From Fusarium oxysporum f. sp. lycopersici 4287 (lineage: Eukaryota; Ascomycota; Sordariomycetes; Hypocreales; Nectriaceae), in NCBI RefSeq assembly GCF_000149955.1, contig NC_030997.1, forward strand, positions 62,001-126,000: DNA of 64,000 nucleotides, read 5' to 3'. The notes under the pieces were generated by a model that ran no database searches, had not been told where the DNA came from, and was given only the letters and a program-made list of their open reading frames with translations. The translations under genes were made by a program, and so were the position numbers. The stretch's first letter is position 1. Each line of letters opens with the position of its first letter. Of this stretch, positions 36,292 through 46,050 are shown one piece after another.

Positions 36292-38204
36292 CTAGTCAAT
36301 AATCTCCTGGCATTCCATGTCATTCATTTCACCACGCTTAACCATTTCCCTGAGAGGACTAATGACCGACTGATAAAAGTTTCGCTGGAACATTTCATAG
36401 TCGCTTTGTTCATCGTCGCTGCTTTCGCCGTAAGCCATGCAGTATCGAACTGCCTCCTGGTATTGAACACTTGTCTCGGTTCCCAGGCGACTCAATTCCT
36501 TATCCAGCTGTTGCTGTATAATCTGCCCTTTGAGCTCCTTCCAAAGCCCAAGCTCCAGAAGAACATGTCCGAGATGGTACATGAACCTTTTTGGCCTTGT
36601 AGATCCGTGATCAAACATGGCGGCCCGCAGAAATGGCATCTTTTCAGATTCGATGGGATAGAATTTGATGTCCTGCGTACCCCATCCATCACCAAGCCAT
36701 TCTCGCCAGCCATATCGGAGAGTCGCTTCGGCAAGCTTTAAAGCCAGTCTGAAACGGTTGTTTCGAAGCGATCGACTACGGTGGAAGAGAGTGAGATAGC
36801 GCCGATATTTCTTTCTCTTTTTCGACTGCAGCCTTCTCTGATCCCCCTCCCGTATAATTTTGGAGAGAGTGAGAGGTTTGCAACTTGTTTTTGGTCGCTT
36901 ATTCTCATCCAGGTAGAATATCTGGTGGCCGCTATCCCGATCAACAGCGATACACATAGCTAGACGATCGCTGCCTTGTGCAAGACTTCCAGGGCATACC
37001 TGAACCCGACAAAATTCGGCAACGTTTTGTGGTGTTTGTATGCGCTGATTTGACGACAACGCAGTGCTAGATGAGTATCCAGAGTCACGGCGCCAACGTT
37101 GACGAAGCCCATTCATTACTGTCACCAAAGGCGAGGACGGCTCTGAGTAGACAGCGTCACTCTCGTCTCCCGGAAGGACCAATCTGGAGTGAGCCTCAAA
37201 CCAGATGTAGTCTCCCTTGTTAAAGTTGGACTCTATAGCAACGTGATGGCCAGTGATGGCAACGTCATTTGGATTGATACAAAGCGGCTCCTGTTCTTGA
37301 ACTGGCACAAGTCCAACAAGAGCTGTATGTCCGTGTGCTTGCTCTTGGCCGTTCACTGGGCAAGCTTCGCACAAGTGACGATAGAGCGTTTTCGTGGCTG
37401 AACTTGAAATGTAAAGCCTGGTATAGCTCGTTGTTGATTGAGATGCTGGTTGACAGTTTGAAAGCCGGTAGACCAAGCTTTCAATAGCGGAAACATCAAA
37501 TCCAATCTTTCCGATGAGCTTATCGAGGTCCTTGAAGATCCTTGAATTTCGAATTTTACGTTCACTTGATCGACCCTATCGCCCGTTAATTAGCGTTCTG
37601 ATGTGACAGTGGATTTGATTCTTACCCGACTTCGAGTGGGAACTCGCGAGAATGAACTGAGAGCATCCTGTAGTTTGTCACGTATACTGACAAGTCTATG
37701 TTTCAGATCCTCTATGCTGTTTTCACCTGTTGGCCCTTCGCTTTGCTGAGTCTTTTTCGTAGCTGTAAACCATTGTTCTACAAGCGCCATGTGAACCTTA
37801 ATTCTCACTTTCTGATCACTGGCCTTGTCATAGAGTTGCTTCACACAAGTCGCCTTCATGTGAGGAGTTCGGTCTAGCAGTATTTCGTATTTCTCCATTA
37901 GACTGCCGTTAATCTCACTGATGTAATGGGAATCGGCCTCTGAAATACCCGGTGGCAGTTCTTGCATGACCTCTAATTCAAAATCTTCATCCTGATCCTC
38001 GTCAAGAGCCGGAATCTGTCCAAAATAGAAATCTTCCTTGATGGTAGATGACGTTGAGGCTACTGCTTGAAGGGGACTAAGATTCAAGGTTTTTATGACA
38101 GCTTTTCGAATCTCTAGTCGGTCTCCGATGGCTCCGTTGACTTGCAACGAATTGTGATTTGCTTGGTTTCCAGAAGCATGGTGAGAAATCGTTTGAGAGT
38201 CCAT
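36292..38204 (-). CDS. DUF7580-like protein with N-terminal HET-s-type amyloid motif (putative receptor)
   Basis: Exons are 37626-38204 and 36292-37575 (620 aa), separated by a 50-bp GTAAGA...GATAG intron with phase 0. Residues 13-24 read NQANHNSLQVNG, closely matching both repeats of the divergent gene at 38905-39999. The rest is: an acidic linker, a helical segment (about 80-260) and a C-terminal block (about 420-540). That block contains FCRVQVC, LSKIIREGD, RFRLALKLAEATLRYG and WGTQDIKFYP, the order I associate with fungal DUF7580 proteins. No Walker A (GxxxxGKS), WD or ankyrin repeats are seen, so it is not a standard NLR. By analogy with NWD2, the N-terminal motif would template aggregation of the partner upon activation. 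This role is inference. Confidence 0.75.
38133..38168 (-). other. Amyloid-like motif, receptor copy (residues 13-24)
   Basis: Encodes NQANHNSLQVNG. It aligns without gaps to NQTFDQALQING and NEARNQSIQVNV of the neighbouring gene; six of twelve positions are identical with the first. The core Phi-Q-Phi-N resembles the VQLGN/VLIGN cores of the HET-s repeats. Confidence 0.7.
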
Positions 38205-38904
38205 TTCGAGCTATCCAATAAAGCTGGCGTCGAATAGAACATGGAAAGGGTGTGGGGGAAAAGAAACCAGCAATACATATGACAGTTTCATCAGATGATC
38301 AGTTGCACAAGTAGGCGGAAAGATAAGTCTGGGACCCCAACAGCCCCGAAATTTGAGGCTCGGTCTAGTGGAGGGAATCAAATGCAGAAAGGCGAAGCCC
38401 CCACTGATATTTCCAATGGTATGCATAATCGTTCGTTCGCAAAACAATATTATCATGCATGTCATCAAATAGTCGTCAGCCTGGTTGGTTGCCCGATGTG
38501 ACGGGACTGCATTGCATTGCATTTACACGTAGCTTTGGAAAACAGCCCATGAGCTTTGCTTACACCACGATAAATTGACCCCTCTTCTGCCAAAAGCATC
38601 GCAGCCGACCGCTGAATGGGTGTACATCTTTCCAATCAAGTAGCTTAAAATTGAACAGCTGATCAAAAGGTGTATTTACTCGTGTGCGGCTGAAGAAGAT
38701 GAGCCAACGTGGCCGTAATCAACACCAGTCAGCATGCATGCCTTGAGGGAGGGCGGAAATTCCCTCTGCAGTCTTTTTAGCCGCATCAGTGTACTGAGTT
38801 TGTAATTTGAAGTGGCTGTAGGCCCGGACCCGTTGTTCTAAATTCTTTGGCTTTCAGTCTGCCTAGCCACTTAGCAGTAAATCCACTTTGCCAATACTTC
38901 CACC
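38205..38904. other. Shared divergent promoter, 0.7 kb
   Basis: The only regulatory space between the two amyloid-motif genes; head-to-head arrangement allows co-expression. The frames inside (38211-38522 and 38295-38501) overlap on opposite strands and are not supported. Confidence 0.5.
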
Positions 38905-39999
38905 ATGGTGACTTTCATTTCCAATTACACTTTGTCTGTTATTGTGACTAACGCATTTATACTTGCAGATTGACCCTATCGGAGCAGTAGCAGCCGCTAC
39001 AGCCTCAATTGATCAATCCCTCAGACTTATCCGACGAGTCTCTACGGCCATCGAGATCCATAAGAATGGCAGGAAAGACCTAGAGTTTATTTTCGAGGAC
39101 CTCTCCAGTATTGCCCAAGTTATAGAACTTGTCCAAACCATCGAAGAAATCAGAACCAAAGGAGTTCTAAAAGCCTTAGCAAATATGCTAAAACATGCTG
39201 AAAAGCTAGATGATCATGTCAAACAGGTCAAAAAGAAGTCCAGCACCGGCTCTTCATTTCGTCGCGCCGCTCACCACTTCATGACTGGCCCTGAAGATTT
39301 GGAGCATACCAATAGAGTGGTCAAAGAGCTAGCATCTCTCAAGACCACGCTGATCCTTCATATTCAAGTTGCTCATGTTGGCCTTGTTGTTCAAAATGAT
39401 CAGGACAAGCGGGCAAACCCGGGTTGCACTCACATGTTGGACAGTTCGGTTCTTCATGAGGTCAATCAAGTTGTTGAGCAAAGACTCGGCAAGGGACAGG
39501 GGCTAAAGATAGCTGAAGTCCTTCGAGGCAAGAGCGCAGACGGTATGCATTGTGGCTATTCTGTCATGGCAGATAGCTAACCTAGCTTCATAGATGATGG
39601 AATGATTCGCCTTTCGCAAGAGGAGTATGAATGCCTCGTATTTCATAGCTTGGACGATAGTCAATCCAACCAAGAACTCGGTACGTCATGGCCTGATGGG
39701 ACATCGTTTGGGAAACTGACACTACACAAGGTACAATTCGCGTTGCCAATAACCAAACCTTTGATCAAGCATTGCAAATCAACGGATTTATAAGCGACGA
39801 CTGGATGGAGTTTGCTCAGAACCTGACTATCGAGGATAATGAAGCTCGCAACCAGTCTATCCAGGTAAATGTACCTACTAGGACGGAGCATTTCGCCGAG
39901 CTTTTGGCTGTCAGAAACAAAACTCTCGAGATGATGCCTAGTTCGGCTTGGGCACCAGCCCCACTGATGCCAAAGCAGAATATTAGAAGCCTGGAATGA
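38905..39999 (+). CDS. Helical-domain protein with two C-terminal amyloid-like repeats (putative executor)
   Basis: Exons are 38905-38907, 38969-39542, 39594-39680 and 39731-39999 (310 aa). The start is an ATG-only exon: no ATG lies in frame near the ATT GAC CCT entry, and a GTGACT...CTAAC...TTGCAG intron joins them. Residues 1-200 are helical: a small-residue-rich first helix (IGAVAAATASI), two heptad-like helices (about 40-90), and LILHIQVAHVGLV. They resemble the N-terminal HeLo-like/SesA-type domains of fungal cell-death proteins. After a linker come repeats at 229-240 (NQ...QING) and 258-269 (NE...QVNV), 29 residues apart. By analogy to HET-S, the repeats would fold as a beta-solenoid and activate the helical domain at membranes. 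The domain class is uncertain. Confidence 0.72.
39751..39873 (+). repeat. Two imperfect amyloid-like protein repeats
   Basis: Repeat 1 is 39751-39786 (residues 229-240) and repeat 2 is 39838-39873 (residues 258-269). Shared positions are N1, Q7, Q10 and N12, with aliphatic residues at 9 and 11. Similarity is at protein level; the DNA copies differ widely, so they are old and kept by selection. Confidence 0.65.
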
Positions 40000-40680
40000 A
40001 TTCGTATTTCCTCTTACCACTAGTTGAGTATAAGGGGATATGTTTCATGATTCGCGGTGGTGGCTGAGGAATAAGGGTTCAAAGCGGCAGTCCGTGACAG
40101 ATTACGTGTTACTTAAGTGTCATTTTCTAATACCGAGCCAGACTTTCCAGAAAGCCCCAGTCCAACGTAGCAATGCTGTACTGATTATTTGGTGGCGGGT
40201 CAGAGTGCCACATTTGCCATCTTGTACATTAAAAAGCTCAGCCAATTCGTGAAATCCTGCAAAGGATTCACAAAACCAACAAATTCGCTTCTAGGCGAAT
40301 ATTTAGCTCTCATAAAAGTTGGGTCAATCCGTGTTCATAATTGTGTGTTTTGTAGAAGGAGAGCTGTTACTGTGGCGAATTAGACGATCAACAATTACTT
40401 TCAGTCGTATCTCAGCGAGATTTGACGTTGTCTGGAATTCTGGGTTCCGTTCGAGACAAGAGAGATTTAGACATGTCATTGGCGTTATAAGCCAAAACTG
40501 AAACCAAATACACGACAGATGTGGATAAAGAAGTGGGTCGAGAGACAAATCCAAAGAGCTTCATACACTTCAAAATAGCATCTAGGATACACCAACGTCC
40601 ATGTTGTTAGGAATGACACTTTAAATACATACAATGGCGCACCGTTCTAATCAACAAGTTTGAGTGGGCCAGCGTCAGTC
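40000..40680. other. Intergenic, 0.7 kb
   Basis: Downstream of the executor gene. Frames at 40040-40252, 40189-40383 and 40319-40501 are in different phases without domains. Possibly decayed DNA; nothing is supported. Confidence 0.35.
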
Positions 40681-40980
40681 TCAACGACTAGGCGTCGCCA
40701 CATCACCAGGACGTGCTAAGGATCCAGCATGAAACTCATGAGCAGGGGCGTCCATTTGATGAGGCATAGCGCTCTCTGGAGCATGGTTTCCTCAGTTATG
40801 CACATGATTTCATCGGTTGTAATCGACCTTGTGACTATTCACTCTATCTTCCTCGGGACGAGAACATTGACCAGGGGTAGGTCTCTGAATATCAGAGACG
40901 AGGGGTATGGCCTCGCCCGCTTCAAGGACAAGATAGCTGGGAGAAATGTCGTAGCGGAGCACTGAGCATTTTGGCAGCAT
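40681..40980 (-). pseudogene. Protein-coding remnant, minus strand
   Basis: A single minus-strand frame reads from ATG 40980 through LRYDISPSYLVLEAGEAIPL and PTPGQCSRPEEDRV. It is interrupted by TGA near 40827 and again near 40812, then continues as HQMDAPAHEFHAGSLARPG and ends at TGA 40681-40683. The residue composition on both sides is protein-like, and both stops are one C-to-T change from CGA. Alternatively an intron spans the stops. No family is recognised; the frame may be the 3' end of a lost gene. Confidence 0.35.
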
Positions 40981-41761
40981 AGAATATTATTACTAGCATG
41001 TTTCGGCAGTCTCGTACACCTCGCTAAAGTAAATGTGTAAAAGTCTAGCTTTCGCCACAAGGCTCACTAGCAAATAATCCTTCAGAGTGACAATAAAAAC
41101 GAGGATATCGCAATAGACAGGCAAATAAGTATAGTAATTCTTTATTAAGAATGGTGTATTTTAGCATCGTTAGTTTATTCTTATAATAAGCAAAGCTATT
41201 CTGATAACCTACAATTTGCAAGAGATCCTTAACATTGCTTTTCGCTGGGGTTCCAAGAAGTCAAGTCAAGGCTGGTTATATTATCAAACAGTTCGCCCAG
41301 CTCATATGTGACGTAACTATTCGTTTACTCTTCTGCATTTAACTCTTGAATTATTCATGGCAGTTCAATCCTTGGAAGTTAAAGTAGAGTAAGCCCTGTG
41401 ATTCCAGTTAGGTCAGAAAATGAGGAAATTGGGGGCCAATCTGTTTTTACTGGCCCGACAAACAGCCACCACCATTTAATATCAGCATGCAGGATGACGT
41501 AAAACCACAAATATGCAATATATAAGCTTGCAATATAAATAACCAATACTGTCTGGATTTGACTGTCTTTCCTTGATAACTTTACGGCATTATAATAAAA
41601 AGTCTTATTGCCGAACTTGTTTAATTGTCAACCATTCCATAGTCAGCGACTTTCTCGATAATAAACTCAGGTAAGTATTATAGTTCTTTCTATGTCTTCT
41701 GCCAAGGATTGTAAGATCTCGCTGACTTGCTTAGAGCACGTGTATCGCGCAAGTTTTAACT
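40981..41761. other. AT-rich intergenic, 0.8 kb
   Basis: Visibly AT-rich (for example 41130-41220 and 41510-41640) with no coding frame. It could be degenerated repeat DNA; no terminal repeats or target duplications are recognised. Confidence 0.4.
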
Positions 41762-41998
41762 ATGTCTAACTTTCGACCGCACCCCTTGCCCTTCACCAGT
41801 AGAGACCCCAGGATGAACGACGCGACGGGAGAAGGGGAGGCTGCAATTAGTGATCCGTGTCTATTCCCCTGCTATATCGCCTCAGAACCAGCGTATGCTC
41901 TTGCAAGAAAGATCAAAGAGAAGAAGCATAAGAGAGATGAAGCTAAAGCGGCTGAGAAGAAGCTGGATGACGAGGAAAGCACTAAGGCGAAGGAATAG
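41762..41998 (+). CDS. Small charged hypothetical protein
   Basis: A 78-aa frame in an AT-rich setting. The N-terminal half is Pro/Arg-rich with two cysteines. The C-terminal half is a Lys/Glu/Ala-rich helix likely to form a coiled coil (ARKIKEKKHKRDEAKAAEKK). GC content is higher than the flanks, and an in-frame ATG follows a GTAAGT-bearing leader that may contain a 5' UTR intron. Function unknown; it could be a chance frame. Confidence 0.4.
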   Translation: MSNFRPHPLPFTSRDPRMNDATGEGEAAISDPCLFPCYIASEPAYALARKIKEKKHKRDEAKAAEKKLDDEESTKAKE

Positions 41999-42816
41999 CT
42001 TATAGCAAGAACAATATGTCTTAATATAACTCGTTTAATCTGTATATTAATATAGTTTTGTTTTAAAAAGAGAGGGAAGACCAGTAAAATAACCAGCGAA
42101 TAATCTTGAGCCCATGGCAAATTTCTGGCACAGGCTAAACAAGGAATTACTTGAACATCTAAGCCATGACGTGTGAGACTTCTCTACATTGGGCCTGGAC
42201 CGATCTGCACCCCCACTTTCCGACACGACTTTTGGATAGGAGGCAAATTATCAAGACTGCATCAGGCACATAATGGTTATAAAGCGTGGTAGATAATATT
42301 GCAATATTCAAGTTTAATGGTATATCATGTAATAATAGTTATTATAAATATTACTAAGACTAAAGTTAGAAGGCGGTAACTAGAGTCGGCCAGGAAGGTG
42401 TTAAGATGACAAACTCGTGGTTTATAATAATGGTAGCCATTCTCATCTGGCTTTTATGGCAATCATGAACATGGCTAACTTGTTATTCCTTGGCAAGTAG
42501 ATGGTCTAATTTTGCCATAACTACTCAATGAGATGCAGCTATATAAGGTCAGTGGCTTTAGAGAGTAGAGTATCCTCTAAGAAGTTTTAAGGAATACAAA
42601 AGTGCAGGCCAAGAGAGCTAAGCTAAATTTCTTAAATAGACCTAGAATAAGTAGCCCAAGAATATTTAATCCTCTATAGGATAAGTATAGAAAGTTATGA
42701 TTACCTACCAGAAATTTGCCATTAATCCAGCTGTTTTAAATATCTTCACATCGACTCAACCACTCGTATTCAGCCTCGGCCCAAGATAAGTACATGACTC
42801 ATGGGTCAATTATCCC
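41999..42816. other. AT-rich intergenic, 0.8 kb
   Basis: Long AT-rich stretches with no coding frame of note. It separates the small charged protein from the secreted zincin. Confidence 0.4.
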
Positions 42817-44679
42817 CTATTGGTCCGCATTATACGAGTAAGGGCCCCAGCTGGGCACACCCTTCTTGGTCTTCGGAGACCCAATAGGCTTCAGTGTCAT
42901 TTTGTCACCTTGGCAAGTATACGTAGCCTTGCCGTTGGAGAAATAACCTCCGCCGGGTGCAAGATCAAATTTGGTATCGACGCCCAGTGACGGCACCTTT
43001 GCCTCGGCAGTCCCCGTCCCCTTGGTGAAGGAAAGGCACAGCGTCCCGGAGCCGTCGCCTCCTGAAGCCGTGGAGACGACGCCAGTCGCTTTCCCGTTGA
43101 CGACAACGCTGACCGGCGTGTCCCTGTCCAGCAGCTTCTGAACATACGCGACGGTAAAGCCGTCATACGTAAACGTGGCCTGTTTGCCGTGGAATTCGAG
43201 CTTGGCGGTTCCACTGACCCGTACATCCTTTACGGTAACTTGTGGGATGGCTGTTAGAATGTCCTCCATGAATTTCTGAGTCGTTGGGATATCAAGACTC
43301 CAAGAACTTTTTAAGCATGGGTCCATCGGAATCTTCGAGCCCTTGCAAGAGCCTTTGGCTGTTGGTGGTGGACGAGGACGTCGGGTTGGGCGAGGGCGCT
43401 TAACGGTGGTTGTTGAGCACTCTTTCTTACGGGCACCTTTTTTAGGGCGCCTCTTGCAGCATTCCTCGTCTTCGTATTGCTGGACGAAGCTGATCTCAAC
43501 CTTGTCTGTGTCTTTGTCCTCGGTCGAGGTGAAAAGTATAAAAACCGCTACTGGGTCCGAGGCACAAGGAATAGTAATGACACCTTCTGATCCACCGCCT
43601 GATGCATCGCCAGGGAATGCATTCCAAGTGTTTGGATCTGCAAGCCTCCATGCCAGTCGCTGGTTCCCTGTGGTGGACGCATAGAGCTTTATATTCTGGC
43701 CTGGATCGAAGGACGTTGAAAACTCCCTCATGGTAAACGGGAAGGTTTCCAAGACGGCAGTTCCCTCGGTGGCATCCTCATCCACAGACCATATGACACC
43801 AATCTCGTCAGGACTGTTGATTCTCGGGACATATCCACCACCTGAATCTACGATCGAACCAATGGTGAAGGATTTTCCAAATTCGAAAAAGTCGTCTGCC
43901 ATTGTGGCATAAGCGGTCAGACGGGCCCGCTCTTCGCTTTCGCTGCTTGTAAAAACAGTTGACGTGACAAACTGATGGATGTAAGTCAGGTCGTGCGAGG
44001 GCTCGAGAGACTGAAACCATATGTTGGCGTTGTACTCATTCCTCCAGATGGGGGCCCCTGGGTCGTAATATGCGGCAGCCCTCCACTCAGCATTTACCCG
44101 AGGGAACACGAGGTTGCTAAAATAGTCGGCCGACGACTCCACCACCCACCGTGACGGGCTGTTAGGAGGGGTCTGTCCCCCGTTGAACTCTTGCTGGACG
44201 CAGTGGTAGATCTCATGGGCAACGCCCTGCATGGCCTTTGGATCCATCTTGAGAGCCTGTTCCGCGCCCCAAAACTCAAAGCTTCGGATCTGGCAGGGGC
44301 CGTTTGGTATGGGAAACGACGCATCGAGAGAAGCGGAGCTCGCAGCTGCCCCGAGGATGATGATGAGGTCTGGAACCGTTGCGAAATTCCCATAGTAGGC
44401 AACACTCTCGGTGATGGCTTCGTGCAGCAGGGAATCGACGAGCTTGGCACTGTTACTCCAGTCCTCGGTGTAGATGACGCTCACTTTTGTGTTTCCAATG
44501 GTTTTGGGGTAGCCCTCTAGCATTTGGCACTGGCCGGCGACGGTGAAGTGGTCTCCAGGTTTGACACCTGGCCAGAACTTGGCACAGCTGAAAGCGCCGT
44601 TCTGGGCCAACGCAAACTGGATAGTCGCGCCGAGCAGAAGAAGTACAGTCCACATGATAGATGAGTTCAAAAGCAACAT
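42817..44679 (-). CDS. Secreted zincin-like metalloprotease candidate
   Basis: A 620-aa intronless secreted protein; the signal peptide ends at QFALAQ, and initiation could be at Met1 or Met9. The active-site candidate is HEIYH (H155, E156, H159), followed 22 residues later by ESSADYF (E181), the arrangement of zincins whose third ligand is a downstream Glu. Residues about 30-400 form the catalytic and beta-rich part. A Cys pair and an Arg/Pro/Lys-rich linker (about 405-445) lead to a second beta-rich domain (about 450-620) with its own cysteines. I do not recognise the peptidase family by name. It is flanked by AT-rich, gene-poor DNA on both sides. Substrate unknown. Confidence 0.72.
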   Translation of the reverse strand: MLLLNSSIMWTVLLLLGATIQFALAQNGAFSCAKFWPGVKPGDHFTVAGQCQMLEGYPKTIGNTKVSVIYTEDWSNSAKLVDSLLHEAITESVAYYGNFATVPDLIIILGAAASSASLDASFPIPNGPCQIRSFEFWGAEQALKMDPKAMQGVAHEIYHCVQQEFNGGQTPPNSPSRWVVESSADYFSNLVFPRVNAEWRAAAYYDPGAPIWRNEYNANIWFQSLEPSHDLTYIHQFVTSTVFTSSESEERARLTAYATMADDFFEFGKSFTIGSIVDSGGGYVPRINSPDEIGVIWSVDEDATEGTAVLETFPFTMREFSTSFDPGQNIKLYASTTGNQRLAWRLADPNTWNAFPGDASGGGSEGVITIPCASDPVAVFILFTSTEDKDTDKVEISFVQQYEDEECCKRRPKKGARKKECSTTTVKRPRPTRRPRPPPTAKGSCKGSKIPMDPCLKSSWSLDIPTTQKFMEDILTAIPQVTVKDVRVSGTAKLEFHGKQATFTYDGFTVAYVQKLLDRDTPVSVVVNGKATGVVSTASGGDGSGTLCLSFTKGTGTAEAKVPSLGVDTKFDLAPGGGYFSNGKATYTCQGDKMTLKPIGSPKTKKGVPSWGPYSYNADQ

Positions 44680-46050
44680 GATGCGAAAGGTGTATTCGTA
44701 ATTTTATACATAGCAGCGACGGCGAAACATCTTATATGCTTTTATCATACAATAAGAGACCTACCTAGGAGGAGGAGCAGCCCCGGTTTTCAACGGAGCC
44801 GCCACCTCACAGGCTGTTGGCACTGTTTCTTGACGGTCACCGCACTATTAGGATACAGCATCCTTTTAGCAGCACTCTTTAAATGGGTCAAAGTAAATAA
44901 CGGGGTCTTTCCCGTATGTAGTAAGAAAATTGAGAACATCCGCTAAGTTGTGTTGAAGGAAAAGTCACCGAGCCTCTTATGCCACGATTAGAGGATGCTA
45001 TGACTTGCTATGACCTTCTGGGCAGGGGCTTGGAATAAACTACTGTCCATTAAAACACGGAGCCAATCCACAACTGTGAGATTGATAGTGAATTATGAGC
45101 TGAGTTTCATCTCCTAACAATTACGGAGCGTAAACACCGCTCCGTGACGGAGATGGAAGTGGCAGGAAAATAAACATATTTTACTGCTATTTATAAAATA
45201 CTTAATGAAACTATATATCTTACTAATAAAATTCAAGATCTGTTTAAAATTAACTACAAAGGTGGCAAGCAAGCTGCTTTCTCTCTAATTCTCTAGGAGT
45301 TAAGCGACAGCAATACCATTCCGGGCAATAGGAGGGCTTTGGGATACATGACTGAGCTGGCAAAATGCATCGTGGAGAATACCATACTGGATGTCCTCGC
45401 AATTCAACTTCTTAGAAGCAATGGTTTTTCTGCTGGTCATATTGGAGCTCAAAGAAGGAGATCATGGTATTGCCACGTTTTCACAGTCAATTCAAACTAT
45501 CGAAATGTTTTTACTAGCAAGCCGGATAACTACAACATATACCCTAAAAGTGATATTAATACATACTGGCTAAGTAGTATGCCTTCGCGTTATTAATAAT
45601 ATATTTGCATATATATAACTCCTAATACAAATTATATATTTACTTAGTTTATGAATTATTACCTTCTTTATGCTTAAGGGTAAGTCACCGAAAAGATAAG
45701 ATAACAGTGCTTAAGATGAGACCATTTTTAGTAAGTATAGTGTGTTCATTCCGAATCAGGCGGAGAAGAGTGACGAAACATGCACAGCTTGACAAAATCC
45801 GCACCTGGTGACTTACCAGGGCCGGACATATCTGAGCTCGCACTCGCTCTCGTCAGCGCTAGCAAAAAGCCCCGTTAGACACTGCTAAAGTCCGATCTCA
45901 GGAGGCAAAAACTCCGTTTTGATTGGAACGTTTTCTGTTGAGCGTGACTTAGCGACTTGGAATTATAACAATCTGACATCTTCCCCAGATTAAATCTCAA
46001 TCTCATTTCCTTCATCTGTTTATCTTTCAGTTGATACTTGGGAATCGAAC
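44680..46050. other. AT-rich intergenic, 1.4 kb
   Basis: Upstream of both the zincin (minus) and the monooxygenase (plus). A short perfect inverted repeat is listed separately. The frames at 45339-45596 have no recognisable domain. Confidence 0.4.
45123..45145. repeat. Perfect 8-bp inverted repeat
   Basis: ACGGAGCG and CGCTCCGT are separated by seven bases, and the sequence then runs into further CCGTGACGG. It could form a hairpin or bind a Zn2Cys6-type dimer (CGG half-sites). The location between divergent genes fits a regulatory site, but chance is possible. Confidence 0.45.

Noticed and set aside
40981..46050. Transposable element in the AT-rich stretches
   Set aside because: No transposase or reverse transcriptase motifs, terminal repeats or target duplications could be found by eye; AT richness alone is not enough.
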